34,893 bases of DNA from an uncultured Thiocystis sp. (GCF_903866365.1 NZ_CAIPNF010000182.1:1-34893); one strand, 5' to 3'. Shown: positions 16,886 to 25,719, numbered from the stretch's first letter. The notes: generated by a model not told the origin, from the sequence alone. Made by a program: numbers and translations.

Positions 16886-18067
16886 ATGACCCCCCGGACA
16901 CCCCGCCCGCGACGCCCCCAGTCCGGCGCCATGACCCTGTTGGTCGGGCTGCTCCTGCTCATCGGTGCGGGGATCATCACCTTCAGCGCTACCCGCACGG
17001 GCGTCATCGAACGGCGCATCGCCAACAACGAATTCCGCGCCCGGGAAGCGCAGCAGGCCGCTCAGGCGGGACTCGAATATGCCCTGGCGTGGCTGGCCGA
17101 AAACCTCTGGACCACCGGCGACGCCGAGCCGAGCCCGCCGCCCGTCACCGCCGCCAACGGCTATGTGTATCAGACGCGGCTGACCTTTACGAAAAATTTC
17201 CATGGCGTCTGCGCACGGGCACAGGCCACTGCCACCACCGAGCCGGAGATCCTCGCGAACGTCTGGGAATGCTTCAACCAAACCGGTTTATTCGATTCGA
17301 CCAGCGCCACCACCATGCCTCCGCCGCTGGTGTTGGCGGGCTGTCTGGCGGAACCAACCGAGCCTGCGGAACTTTTCGTCCTCAACGCCAACGCGGTCAT
17401 GACCGGGCGGGCCGCCAACGCGAGTTGCCTGCCCCAGGGCAGTCTCGACATCTCCGCCTGGAACGACGCCAACGACAACCGCATCCTGGAACCCTTTGAG
17501 GAAGGCGCGAGCGCATCCTTCGATCGGACGGCGTTCGACGGTTGCCCCGGCGATCTCTGCGCCTGGAACCACGTCTTCGACATGCCGCTTGAGGACGCCA
17601 AAACGGCCGCCACCGAGTCAGGCCATGTGTATACCAGCCACATCCCCTGCGGCGCCGCCGCGCCGCCGGGCCTCTATCTGATCGAAACGACCGGCCCCAT
17701 CGATGCCGTGGATCTCACCGGCGCCTGCTCGGGAGCGGAGGGCGCCGGCGACCACGGCATCGGCTCACCGCAAAAACCCATCCTCTTGATCGTCCCCGCG
17801 GACAGCGGCTGCCCGTCCTTCAATGACGGCATCGACATCCACGGGATTGTCTACTATGAATCGACCACCGCCTGCGCGACTCAGGGTTGGGGAGGCGCCA
17901 GGGTTCATGGCTCGGTGATCTGGGAAGGCGATGTCGGGGCACCTGCGGCGAACGCCCGCTTCATCGAGACCGAGTATGGGACCGGGAGCCACTTGAACGA
18001 CGCCTTTCAGACGATCCGCGGGGCCACCCGCATTCCCGGTACCTGGCGCGATTGGGACTCGGACTGA
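16886..18067 (+). CDS. pilX: PilX-like minor pilin with large C-terminal extension
   Basis: A 393-residue PilX-type protein, about twice the length of PilX from Pseudomonas. The N-terminus has the PilX pattern SGAMTLLVGLLLLIGAGIITF followed by RRIANNEFRAREAQQAAQAG. The extra region after about residue 160 is Cys- and Gly-rich. It contains DANDNRILEPFE, another EF-hand-like loop, and a repetitive beta-like stretch near 300 (LIVPADSGCPSFNDGIDIHG). GGAGG precedes ATG 16886. It lies 20 bases after pilW in the same direction. A role in pilus-tip assembly or adhesion is inferred from position and N-terminus only. Confidence 0.8.
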   Translation: MTPRTPRPRRPQSGAMTLLVGLLLLIGAGIITFSATRTGVIERRIANNEFRAREAQQAAQAGLEYALAWLAENLWTTGDAEPSPPPVTAANGYVYQTRLTFTKNFHGVCARAQATATTEPEILANVWECFNQTGLFDSTSATTMPPPLVLAGCLAEPTEPAELFVLNANAVMTGRAANASCLPQGSLDISAWNDANDNRILEPFEEGASASFDRTAFDGCPGDLCAWNHVFDMPLEDAKTAATESGHVYTSHIPCGAAAPPGLYLIETTGPIDAVDLTGACSGAEGAGDHGIGSPQKPILLIVPADSGCPSFNDGIDIHGIVYYESTTACATQGWGGARVHGSVIWEGDVGAPAANARFIETEYGTGSHLNDAFQTIRGATRIPGTWRDWDSD

Positions 18068-18090
18068 CGACCACACAGACGGAGGCAAAG

Positions 18091-18810
18091 ATGCTCAGAC
18101 AGACCAAAGGGAAACAACGGGGTTTCAGCCTCGACGAGGCATTGATCTCGCTCGTGGTGCTGTCCTCGGGACTCCTCTCGCTCGCTCAATTTCAGGGGCA
18201 GATGCACGAAAACAGCAGCCAAACCAAGACCCAGACCACAGCCGTCAATCTGGCGCAGCAGAAACTCGAAGCGCTGCGCGATCAGGCATCCACCGACTAT
18301 TCCGGCATCGTCGACAGCCGCGACATCCCCCAGGCCCATCCCGGCGACAACACCAGTTTCAGCCGCCACTGGACCGTGACCTCACATGCCTCGCCCGCCT
18401 ACAAGGAAGTCAGCGTCACCACCGACTGGCAGGCGTTCGACGGCACGGCACAAGCGGTGACCATCAGCTCTTTTCTGGCCCCAGGAGCGCCCTATACCGG
18501 CGACATCAAGCCCTCGACCGCCAGCGGCGGAACGACCGAAGACAACGAACGGCATGACGGGGAAGATGACGATGACCAGTCGGATCGCCCCGACGCGGAC
18601 GCGGATACCGGCAGGGAAGTTGCGGAGCCCGTTTCGCAGGCAACCTGCCTCTGCAAACGCAGCGGATCCACCCAACAGGCACAGCTCGATGCCCGCAGCA
18701 GTCACCCGGATTGCTCCCATGCCTGCTGCCAGCAAAGCTGGGGGGCAAGTTCGGAAGGTGCCTGCAATAGAGCGGACTGCGAATTCGTCGCGCAATGCAG
18801 ATCTGGTTGA
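18091..18810 (+). CDS. pilV: PilV-like minor pilin with acidic linker and Cys-rich tail
   Basis: A 239-residue minor pilin with cleavage site RG^FSLDEALISLVVL (Gly11/Phe12, Glu at +5) and the PilV phrase AVNLAQQKLEALRDQ. After a normal pilin head the protein carries an acidic linker (about 150-174: EDNERHDGEDDDDQSD and more). A tail of about 55 residues follows with eight cysteines (186, 188, 208, 212, 213, 225, 230, 236). Such a tail is not part of ordinary PilV and may be a disulfide-bonded or metal-binding module. GGAGG lies six bases before ATG 18091. It is the last gene of the cluster in this window; no pilY1 follows. Confidence 0.8.
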   Translation: MLRQTKGKQRGFSLDEALISLVVLSSGLLSLAQFQGQMHENSSQTKTQTTAVNLAQQKLEALRDQASTDYSGIVDSRDIPQAHPGDNTSFSRHWTVTSHASPAYKEVSVTTDWQAFDGTAQAVTISSFLAPGAPYTGDIKPSTASGGTTEDNERHDGEDDDDQSDRPDADADTGREVAEPVSQATCLCKRSGSTQQAQLDARSSHPDCSHACCQQSWGASSEGACNRADCEFVAQCRSG

Positions 18811-19155
18811 ATCCACGCCACCTCCAGGATGCCGGGCACGTCCTTGACGACATGCGCGAGACCGCGCCCGTGAAACCGGGCAATTGATCGCTACTGGCGT
18901 CAAGGCCCGATCAACTCTCGCAAATCAGTCGGTCGCAACACCCGATCCAGCACTCGATTCGATGCGGCACGGAGATCTCACGGCAGAAATGCCTTGCCGA
19001 ATGGCTCAGTCTTCGGCAACATACGCCTAGTGCAGTGTTTTCTTGTAGTGTTCCGGTCGTTCCTCCTCTCCGCAGTGCGTGGCAGATCCTTCCGAAATAG
19101 CGAGACAGTCGTCTGCACATACACACGTTTCAGTTTCATTCTAGAGATTACCGAA
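18811..19155 (+). other. Intergenic stretch and cold-shock leader, no gene seen
   Basis: 345 bases between pilV and the cold-shock gene contain no frame I can support on either strand. The only clear structure is an inverted repeat at 18994-19019 (TTGCCGAA, ten-base loop, TTCGGCAA). The stretch from about 19020 to the ATG is probably the long 5' leader common for csp mRNAs, but I could not place a convincing promoter. Confidence 0.5.
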
Positions 19156-19359
19156 ATGGCTACAGGTACAGTTAAGTGGTTCAGTGACGAAAAGGGCTTT
19201 GGCTTCATCGCCCCCTCCGACGGCTCCAAGGACGTCTTCGTCCATCACAGCGCCGTCCAGGGCAGTGGCTTCAAGTCGCTGGCCGAAGGGCAAAGCGTCT
19301 CCTACGATGTCGAGCAAGGTCAGAAAGGCCCGAGCGCAACCAACGTCGTCCCACAGTAA
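19156..19359 (+). CDS. Cold-shock domain protein, CspA family
   Basis: A 67-residue single-domain cold-shock protein of exact family length. It begins [20 protein letters not shown], containing RNP1 (KGFGFI), with RNP2 VFVHHSA following, and ends in [10 protein letters not shown]. It binds single-stranded RNA and DNA and acts as an RNA chaperone or antiterminator. The upstream region is long and AT-richer, in line with a structured leader, and a strong terminator follows within 35 bases of the stop, so it is a monocistronic unit. Which Csp paralogue it is cannot be decided. Confidence 0.95.
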   Translation: MATGTVKWFSDEKGFGFIAPSDGSKDVFVHHSAVQGSGFKSLAEGQSVSYDVEQGQKGPSATNVVPQ

Positions 19360-19393
19360 CTCCGGACGGCAGGCATGCCTGCCTAGCCCAGGG

Positions 19394-19419
19394 AAGCCCC
19401 GCCCCATGGCGGGGCTTTT
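19394..19419 (+). terminator. Rho-independent terminator of the cold-shock gene
   Basis: AGCCCCGCC (19395-19403) pairs with GGCGGGGCT (19108 offset: 19408-19416) across a CCAT loop, extended by one A:T pair and followed by a short T tract. It isolates the csp unit from ybiT. Confidence 0.88.
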
Positions 19420-19481
19420 GCATTTATGGCCCGTCGAATCGGTGCACTACTCTTCCATCCAGCTTTTTGCGGAACCCTGCT

Positions 19482-21074
19482 TTGATTTCCACAGCCAACA
19501 TCACGATGCAGTTCGGCGGCAAACCGTTGTTCGAAAATATCTCAGTCAAGTTTGGCGGCGGCAATCGCTACGGTTTGATTGGCGCCAACGGCTGTGGAAA
19601 ATCCACCCTGATGAAGATCCTGGGCGGCGATCTGGAACCCAGCGCAGGCAACGTCTCGGTGGATCCCGGCAAGCGTCTCGGCAAATTGCGTCAGGATCAG
19701 TTTGCCTTCGAGAACCACACCGTCCTGGATGCCGTTATCATGGGGCACGACGAACTGTGGCGGATCAAGCAGGAACGTGACCGCATCTATTCCTTACCGG
19801 ACATGAGCGACGAAGATGGTATGAAGGTCGCGGACCTGGAGGTGCACTTCGCCGAGCTGGATGGCTACACCGCCGAGTCGCGCGCCGGCGAGCTGCTGCT
19901 CGGGCTGGAGATTCCGCTGGAGCAGCACGAGGGCCTCATGAGCGCCGTGGCACCCGGCTGGAAACTGCGCGTCCTGCTCGCCCAGGCGCTGTTTGCCGAC
20001 CCCGACGTCCTGCTGCTCGACGAGCCTACCAACAACCTGGACATCCACACCATTCAGTGGCTGGAAGAGATGCTGAATGCACGCAGCAGCACCATGATCA
20101 TCATCTCGCACGACCGCCACTTTCTCAATAGCGTCTGTACCCACATGGCTGATCTGGACTACGGCGAATTGCGCGTCTATCCCGGCAGCTACGACGAGTA
20201 CATGACGGCCGCGAGCCAGGCACGCTTGCGCCAGTTCGCCGACAACGCCAAGAAAAAGGCCCAGATCGCCGAACTACAGACCTTCGTCAGTCGTTTCTCC
20301 GCCAACGCTTCCAAGGCCAAGCAGGCCACTTCCCGTCAGCGTCAGATGGAGAAAATCAAGCTGGAGGACATCAAGCCATCCAGTCGGGTCAACCCCTATC
20401 TCCGCTTCAGTCAGGATAAGAAGCTCTATCGACTGGCGCTGGAGGTTAAATCCCTGTCCAAGGGCTACGACACCTCACTGTTCAGCGGTCTCGACCTGAG
20501 CGTCGAAGTGGGTGAACGCGTCGCCGTCATCGGACCCAACGGCATCGGCAAGACTACCCTGATGCGCAGCCTGTCCGGCGACCTGCCACCCGACAGCGGC
20601 ACGGTCAAGTGGTCCGAGAACAGCAGACTTGGTTATTTCGCCCAGGATCATGCCGCCGATTTCGCACTGGATATGACCCTCTTTGACTGGATGGACCAGT
20701 GGAAACAACCCGGCGACGACGAACAGGTCATCCGCGGCACTCTCGGTCGGCTGCTGTTCTCCCAGGACGAAATCAAGAAATCCGTGAAGGTCATCTCCGG
20801 CGGCGAGCAGGGCCGGATGCTCTTCGGTAAGCTGATGCTGCAAAAGCCCAATATCCTGCTGATGGACGAGCCGACCAATCACCTCGACATGGAATCGATC
20901 GAATCTCTCAACAATGCGTTGGAAGACTACCCTGGCACGCTGATCTTCGTGAGTCATGATCGCGAGTTCGTCTCTTCACTGGCGACCCGTATCATTGAAC
21001 TAACGCCTTGGGGTGTCGTCAACTTCCGCGGCAACTACGAAAACTATCTGGAGAGCGAAGGGGCGGCGGCATAA
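19482..21074 (+). CDS. ybiT: ABC-F family ATPase YbiT
   Basis: A 530-residue soluble ABC-F protein with two ATPase domains and no membrane part, closely similar throughout to E. coli YbiT and of the same length. Walker A motifs are GANGCGKST (first domain) and GPNGIGKTT (second). Signature and Walker B motifs include ISGGEQGR and [10 protein letters not shown] / [10 protein letters not shown]. The inter-domain linker has the YbiT-type [26 protein letters not shown] proteins act on the ribosome E site. The frame opens at TTG 19467. Alignment to the E. coli start favours TTG 19482 ([12 protein letters not shown]), an uncommon start codon, with GGAA about nine bases upstream. Confidence 0.93.
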   Translation: MISTANITMQFGGKPLFENISVKFGGGNRYGLIGANGCGKSTLMKILGGDLEPSAGNVSVDPGKRLGKLRQDQFAFENHTVLDAVIMGHDELWRIKQERDRIYSLPDMSDEDGMKVADLEVHFAELDGYTAESRAGELLLGLEIPLEQHEGLMSAVAPGWKLRVLLAQALFADPDVLLLDEPTNNLDIHTIQWLEEMLNARSSTMIIISHDRHFLNSVCTHMADLDYGELRVYPGSYDEYMTAASQARLRQFADNAKKKAQIAELQTFVSRFSANASKAKQATSRQRQMEKIKLEDIKPSSRVNPYLRFSQDKKLYRLALEVKSLSKGYDTSLFSGLDLSVEVGERVAVIGPNGIGKTTLMRSLSGDLPPDSGTVKWSENSRLGYFAQDHAADFALDMTLFDWMDQWKQPGDDEQVIRGTLGRLLFSQDEIKKSVKVISGGEQGRMLFGKLMLQKPNILLMDEPTNHLDMESIESLNNALEDYPGTLIFVSHDREFVSSLATRIIELTPWGVVNFRGNYENYLESEGAAA

Positions 21075-21109
21075 GATACCAATGGGACGCCGCGCTGCTC
21101 GGAACCGAT

Positions 21110-22420
21110 ATGAAGAAACTTACCAATTTCAAAAAAATGATTAAGTCAAAGCTTCTGCGACAGATTTTAACGCTGTTTTCAGGGAAAGCGGCTGCGCAGA
21201 TCGTTTTGCTTGGGTCGGCACCAATCATCACGCGCCTGTTCGAACCCTCCGATTATGGCGCAGCCGCATTGCTGATTGCGATCGCTCAAATAGCAACGCC
21301 AGTCGCCACACTCAGCTACAGCACGGCCGTGCAATTAACGAATCGTGACATTGATGCTCGCAAACTAGTCGCCCTGGTGTTGATGACCGCCTGCCTGTTC
21401 GTTTCCATCATGACACTCTTGATGTTATTATTAAATAATTTGATCCATTCCGAATTCATGAGACAGTTCGGAGGCTGGGAATGGTTCATCCCTTTGATGC
21501 TTCTTTTATATTCCATCGAGACCGTTATTTCCTCCTGGAATACACGAATGAAGCAATTCAAGATCCAGGCGACGACCTATGTAACAGGCAACGTGGTTGG
21601 AGCAGGCAGTCGCATATTATTAGGTTGGGCGGGTGGTAGTTCCGTGGGAGCCTTGATGGTCGGATATCTGTTAGGCACCGTGACCCGGGTGACTTACCTG
21701 ATCCGCAGAAGTTCAATCTTCAGCCCGTCAAGCCCCCAGGAACGAGTAAATCAAAGTACCTTCAAACAATTGGCGGTCCAGTATCGCGATTTCCCCCAGT
21801 ATGCCATGCCAACGGCGATTTTACAGATGGCTAGCAAAAAGCTGCCCTTGTTCTTTTTTGGAAGTCTCTTCTCTCCCGCCGCCGCGGGTTTTTATGCAAT
21901 GTCAGAGCGCCTGTTCCTGGGCCCCCTTAATCTGTTACAGACATCCATTCGCGCTGTTTATACGCAACATACGGCGGATGCAGTAAAAAAGGGGCGGAAA
22001 GTTACCCCCATATTGGCCAAGGCGACATTCTTCACGGCCGGCGTTACGCTTGTTCCCGCACTGCTCCTTCATAGCTATGGCGAGCCGGGTCTTACCTGGC
22101 TATTGACCGAAAAATGGAGTACGGCTGGAACTTTTCTTGAAATCATGTCCCCCATGTTCTTTTTTTCATCCCTGGCGATCCCTGCAAATGCCGTGATGGT
22201 CGTTTGCAGAAGGCAGTCTCAAATACTGACCATACAGATTGGGACAAGCGTCGCATTGGTAGCAGGAGTTTTGATCGCATATTCGTTTTGGGGTACCGCC
22301 GAAGCGGCTTTACATTCGATGGTGATCGTATACGCAATCCGGCATTTGCATGTCATAATCCTTGCATTTTCAATCTGTGACCAGTGCCGGCGCATGGATA
22401 CTGGCATGGAATCCGTTTGA
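21110..22420 (+). CDS. Wzx-like polysaccharide flippase (MATE/MOP superfamily)
   Basis: A 436-residue polytopic membrane protein with about 12 hydrophobic segments. The start has a basic amphipathic stretch, then LTLFSGKAAAQIVLLGSAPIITRLFEPSDYG, the hallmark of O-antigen/capsule repeat-unit flippases (split here over the first two helices). Such proteins move undecaprenyl-linked sugars across the inner membrane. No wzy polymerase or glycosyltransferase genes lie beside it, so its glycan is unknown. Base composition is visibly more AT-rich than in the neighbours (for example around 21420-21440), which suggests acquisition by transfer. ATG 21110 lies 35 bases after ybiT with GGAA at a suitable distance. 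Confidence 0.82.
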   Translation: MKKLTNFKKMIKSKLLRQILTLFSGKAAAQIVLLGSAPIITRLFEPSDYGAAALLIAIAQIATPVATLSYSTAVQLTNRDIDARKLVALVLMTACLFVSIMTLLMLLLNNLIHSEFMRQFGGWEWFIPLMLLLYSIETVISSWNTRMKQFKIQATTYVTGNVVGAGSRILLGWAGGSSVGALMVGYLLGTVTRVTYLIRRSSIFSPSSPQERVNQSTFKQLAVQYRDFPQYAMPTAILQMASKKLPLFFFGSLFSPAAAGFYAMSERLFLGPLNLLQTSIRAVYTQHTADAVKKGRKVTPILAKATFFTAGVTLVPALLLHSYGEPGLTWLLTEKWSTAGTFLEIMSPMFFFSSLAIPANAVMVVCRRQSQILTIQIGTSVALVAGVLIAYSFWGTAEAALHSMVIVYAIRHLHVIILAFSICDQCRRMDTGMESV

Positions 22421-22583
22421 ACTTCCCGCGAATCCTCCTCGCGTCTGAACCCGGATCCGGCATCATGCCAGACGTTGCCGATTCGTCAGTTAGCGAGAAC
22501 TGTATGGCAAATCCTTGCCAAACACGATTTTCAAACTGTTATACTCGAAACTTGTTTCCTGCCGGCACTCTCGGTTTCGACCT

Positions 22584-22928
22584 ATGCAGACCAGTGAATT
22601 GGAAAACCGCCGCATTCATCCTCGCGTACCTCTGGGGTGCCATGTTCAGCTCCAGCCGATCCGCACTTCATTAGCTAGTTCAACGGAGCGCAGATCTGAC
22701 AGTATTTCGCGAGACATCAGCGCGGGTGGCATGCGGATTTGGTCAGACCGGGCATATCCCATGCATACTCGATTGCTGCTTGCGTTCGAATGCGATGCAC
22801 TCGAGTGGACGGGCATTACCACTTGTGTAGGCTCGGTCGTCTGGGTCGAACCAGACCCGACCGCCGGCCGGTGCCTGCTCGGGGTCAAGTTCGGCGATAC
22901 CGAACCCGGAAAAACAACTCTTCAGTAA
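22584..22928 (+). CDS. PilZ domain protein
   Basis: A 114-residue single PilZ domain. It shows the c-di-GMP-binding pattern: an arginine cluster near the N-terminus (NRRIHPRVPL, residues 9-18) and the D-x-S-x-x-G motif (RDISAGGMRIW). The last strand region ends LLGVKFGD. It should be a cytosolic receptor for cyclic di-GMP, the messenger that controls motility, pili or exopolysaccharide. Its neighbours, a flippase upstream and a minor pilin cluster 4 kb away, would suit that, but no direct link is shown. The frame extends upstream to 22515; ATG 22584 gives the normal family start. Confidence 0.86.
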   Translation: MQTSELENRRIHPRVPLGCHVQLQPIRTSLASSTERRSDSISRDISAGGMRIWSDRAYPMHTRLLLAFECDALEWTGITTCVGSVVWVEPDPTAGRCLLGVKFGDTEPGKTTLQ

Positions 22929-22932
22929 TCGC

Positions 22933-23910
22933 TTATCTTACTGAACATCTCATCTCACTGGATGCCGCGATGCGGGCCCGGACCTCCAGCGCTACCTCCA
23001 ATGCCTTCAGGCCGGTGCGACCATCCACCAAGGGCGAGCGCTTTTCGCGAATCCCCCGGACAAACTCAGCAAGCTCCAGATCCAGGGGCTTGATGGGCTC
23101 CACTTGGAGACGTTCGCGCACGATCTCCGGGCGGGCGATGCCATCGACCGAAAAAGGTGCGGCAATGTCGATGATTTGCGAGATAAAATCCAGCGAGAGA
23201 TAACTTTTCGGCTGAAAAACCCGGATTCTTCGTGTGGTTTTATCCGAGACGCGGCTTGCAACGACATTCGCGACGGTCCCGTTGGCGAATTCCAAACGGG
23301 CATTGGCGATATCCACATGCTCGGTCAGAACAGACGCACCAACGGCAGAGATGCTGCAAATTTCAGCGTCCACCAAGGAAAGAATAATGTCGATGTCATG
23401 GATCATCAGGTCAGAAACGACATCGACATCTGTCGCCCGCTCCACAAACCCTCCCATGCGCTGGGCCTCGAGATACAGCGGTGCGCGAATGCGTTGCGCG
23501 AGTGCCATTACGCCAGCATTGAAACGCTCGACATGTCCGATCTGAAGCGTTGCGCCATGAGCCTGTGCCAAGTGCACGATCTCCGCGCCATCCGCCAGGT
23601 TCGGAGCGATCGGTTTTTCGAGCAGCACATGGATTCCGCGTGACAGCAGGGGGGCGGTCGCCTCCAGATGAGCGGTGGTCGGAACCACAACACTGACGGC
23701 ATCCACCTGATCGATCACATCCCCGATACTGTCATAACTCACGCAACCGACTTCCGCCGCGACCGCTCGGGCACGGTCATGATCGATATCGACGACGCCG
23801 ACCAGATCGACCTCCGGCATCCGCGAGTAGATCAGCGCATGGAAACGACCCAGATAGCCGACACCGATGACGGCGACCCGAATCCTGCCGGACGAAAGCG
23901 TATCTGACAT
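22933..23910 (-). CDS. Gfo/Idh/MocA oxidoreductase, GnnA-like
   Basis: A 325-residue NAD(P)-dependent sugar dehydrogenase. The N-terminal Rossmann fold has VAVIGVGYLGRFHA; EKPIA (about residue 97) carries the conserved Lys-Pro. Motifs LQIGHVERFNAGV and SDLMIHDIDIILSLV match the branch that oxidises UDP-GlcNAc at C3 (GnnA, the first step to 2,3-diamino-2,3-dideoxyglucose in lipid A) and is often found with lpx genes. No lpx gene or gnnB aminotransferase is nearby, so the substrate is an inference. A TTG at 23919 opens the frame; ATG 23910 is preferred. Neither start has a strong ribosome site. It converges with the PilZ gene four bases apart. Confidence 0.78.
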   Translation of the reverse strand: MSDTLSSGRIRVAVIGVGYLGRFHALIYSRMPEVDLVGVVDIDHDRARAVAAEVGCVSYDSIGDVIDQVDAVSVVVPTTAHLEATAPLLSRGIHVLLEKPIAPNLADGAEIVHLAQAHGATLQIGHVERFNAGVMALAQRIRAPLYLEAQRMGGFVERATDVDVVSDLMIHDIDIILSLVDAEICSISAVGASVLTEHVDIANARLEFANGTVANVVASRVSDKTTRRIRVFQPKSYLSLDFISQIIDIAAPFSVDGIARPEIVRERLQVEPIKPLDLELAEFVRGIREKRSPLVDGRTGLKALEVALEVRARIAASSEMRCSVR

Positions 23911-23985
23911 AGGAAGCAACCAGCCTGAGCGGCTAAGAACGCAACTGCGATCGGATAAATGTCAGCGCACGGACACCACGCATCT

Positions 23986-24168
23986 TCACCCGCCCACGTT
24001 GGCCGGTCGAGGCGCCTGTGTCGCGATCGGATTCTCCGTCGCATCGGAGTAGATCGACACCTGATAGCCAAGTGTCGCAAACATGCCAAGCGCGACAATA
24101 ACCAGTAGCAACAAGAACGGATCGGGTTTGGGCCGGCTGCGTTTGGAAGGGATCAACATAGCGGGCAT
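23986..24168 (-). CDS. Possible 60-aa single-pass membrane protein
   Basis: A 60-residue frame with a basic cytosolic start (SKRSRPKPD), one clear membrane helix (PFLLLLVIVALGMFATLGY) and a short polar tail. The charge pattern, positive inside and a single helix, is that of a real small membrane protein. The frame opens further upstream to 24336, but that part is not protein-like. Met at 24168 or 24159 would be the start; both have weak ribosome sites. No family is recognised. It lies about 75 bases upstream of the GnnA-like gene on the same strand. Confidence 0.42.
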   Translation of the reverse strand: MPAMLIPSKRSRPKPDPFLLLLVIVALGMFATLGYQVSIYSDATENPIATQAPRPANVGG

Positions 24169-24401
24169 CGCTTCGAGTAAACGTTTAACAGCAGCATACA
24201 ACTCTATCAAATAATTAGAAAGAAACTCGAGCGATCCGAGTAGACCATGGATCTCGTGACCACATCCAAACCACGTCCGACACGACATTGGTTGGTTCTG
24301 GCCGGGCGGATCGGATAAACAAACAACCTTGACCATGCCGTACGCAGTTTCATTGGTATTATCACGCTTTCCGATTCGCTTGTCCGCAGTGGAGACCCCA
24401 G

Positions 24402-24776
24402 GTGAAAGAACTTTCGATCAAAATCGTGACTCAAAGCCAGTATCAGCCAGATCAGTCCTCGCCCGCCGAAGGCCGCTACGTCTTCGCCTACACCATCACC
24501 ATCGAGAATCAAGGGGACGAACCCGCCCGCCTGCTCGACCGACATTGGATCATCACCGATGCGGACGGGCAAGCGCAGGAGGTGCGCGGACAAGGTGTCG
24601 TGGGCGAGCAGCCGCACTTGCTGCCAGGCGAACGCTATCAATACACCAGCGGCACCGTCCTGCCGACGCCATTAGGAAGCATGCACGGCAGTTACGGGAT
24701 GATCGACGATAACGGGATCCGCTTCGAGGCCAGGATCCCCGCTTTCTCGCTGATTTCCGCCACCAGCATCCACTAA
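24402..24776 (+). CDS. apaG: ApaG domain protein
   Basis: A 124-residue ApaG of standard length. The fibronectin-III-like fold is seen in YVFAYTITIENQGDEPARLLDRHW and the hallmark PGERYQYTSGTVLPTPLGSMHGSYGM (each spanning adjacent strands). The nucleotide-binding-like GQGVVGEQP loop lies between. The exact biochemical role is unclear; knockouts in enterics affect Co/Mg sensitivity. The start is GTG 24402. apaH follows 106 bases downstream in the same direction, the usual pairing. Confidence 0.93.
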   Translation: MKELSIKIVTQSQYQPDQSSPAEGRYVFAYTITIENQGDEPARLLDRHWIITDADGQAQEVRGQGVVGEQPHLLPGERYQYTSGTVLPTPLGSMHGSYGMIDDNGIRFEARIPAFSLISATSIH

Positions 24777-24882
24777 CGAAATCGCGTTCCTGTTCGCGCG
24801 AAGGCCCGGCTTCAGTGGAGCGAAGCGGCAGCGTCCAGGACGCGGTCATCCGTATTTTCAATCCGAGCACGCCAACACGACC

Positions 24883-25719
24883 ATGCCCACCTATGCGATC
24901 GGCGATATCCAGGGGTGCTATCTTGAATTGAGGGCGCTGCTCGACCGGCTTGCCTTCGATCCGCTGACCGACCGCCTGTGGTTCGTCGGTGATCTGGTGA
25001 ATCGAGGACCGGACTCGCTCGATGTACTGCGCTTCGTGCATGCGCTCGGAGAAGGCGCAGTGGTCGTACTAGGCAATCACGATCTGCATCTACTGGCACT
25101 CGCCGCGGGCAATACCAAACACGCCAAAAAGAGCACGTTGGATGCCGTCCTGAAAGCACCGGATCGCGATGAACTTCTGCATTGGCTCCGTCATCGCCCA
25201 CTTCTCCACCATGACCCGGAGCGGAATCTGATCCTGATTCATGCCGGCCTACCGCCGCAATGGGATCTGGCGGATGCGCGCGCGCGAGCCGGTGAACTGG
25301 AGGCGGCGCTGCAAGGAGACGATTATTGTGATTTTTTACTCGCCATGTACGGGGATCAGCCGGACCGCTGGTCACCCGAACTGACCGGCATGGAACGACT
25401 GCGTTTCATCACCAACTGCTTGACCCGTCTGCGCTTCTGCGCAGCGGATGGCACGCTGGCCCTGAAGGAAAAAGGAGACATTGGGAGACAGGCGGCCGGC
25501 CTAATCCCCTGGTTCCAGGTACCAGACAGAAAAACCCGGCATGCGCGCATTATTTTCGGGCATTGGTCGACCCTTGGCTACCGTGAGGAAGATAACGTCT
25601 GGGCGATCGACAGCGGCTGTCTCTGGGGCGGCGCACTCACGGCCATCCAGCTGGACAACATGCCATGGATGCCGATTCAGTTGAACTGCAAGGGGTATCT
25701 CGCACCTGGTCAGGATTGA
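24883..25719 (+). CDS. apaH: Symmetrical bis(5'-nucleosyl)-tetraphosphatase ApaH
   Basis: A 278-residue metallophosphatase that splits Ap4A into two ADP. The catalytic series is intact: GDIQGC (residues 7-12), GDLVNRGPDS, GNHDLH, and HAGLPPQWD further on. The C-terminal half has FGHWSTLGY and the GCLWGGALTA metal-site motif. Length matches the E. coli enzyme (280). It removes dinucleoside polyphosphates made by aminoacyl-tRNA synthetases and acts as an RNA decapping enzyme in E. coli. It converges with folA, with 76 bases between stops and no clear terminator. Confidence 0.95.
   Translation: MPTYAIGDIQGCYLELRALLDRLAFDPLTDRLWFVGDLVNRGPDSLDVLRFVHALGEGAVVVLGNHDLHLLALAAGNTKHAKKSTLDAVLKAPDRDELLHWLRHRPLLHHDPERNLILIHAGLPPQWDLADARARAGELEAALQGDDYCDFLLAMYGDQPDRWSPELTGMERLRFITNCLTRLRFCAADGTLALKEKGDIGRQAAGLIPWFQVPDRKTRHARIIFGHWSTLGYREEDNVWAIDSGCLWGGALTAIQLDNMPWMPIQLNCKGYLAPGQD

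Noticed and set aside
15759-16901. Minus-strand open frame opposite pilW
   Set aside because: The pilin frame has a prepilin site and family helix; the antisense frame is Gly/Ala/Val-biased without motifs.
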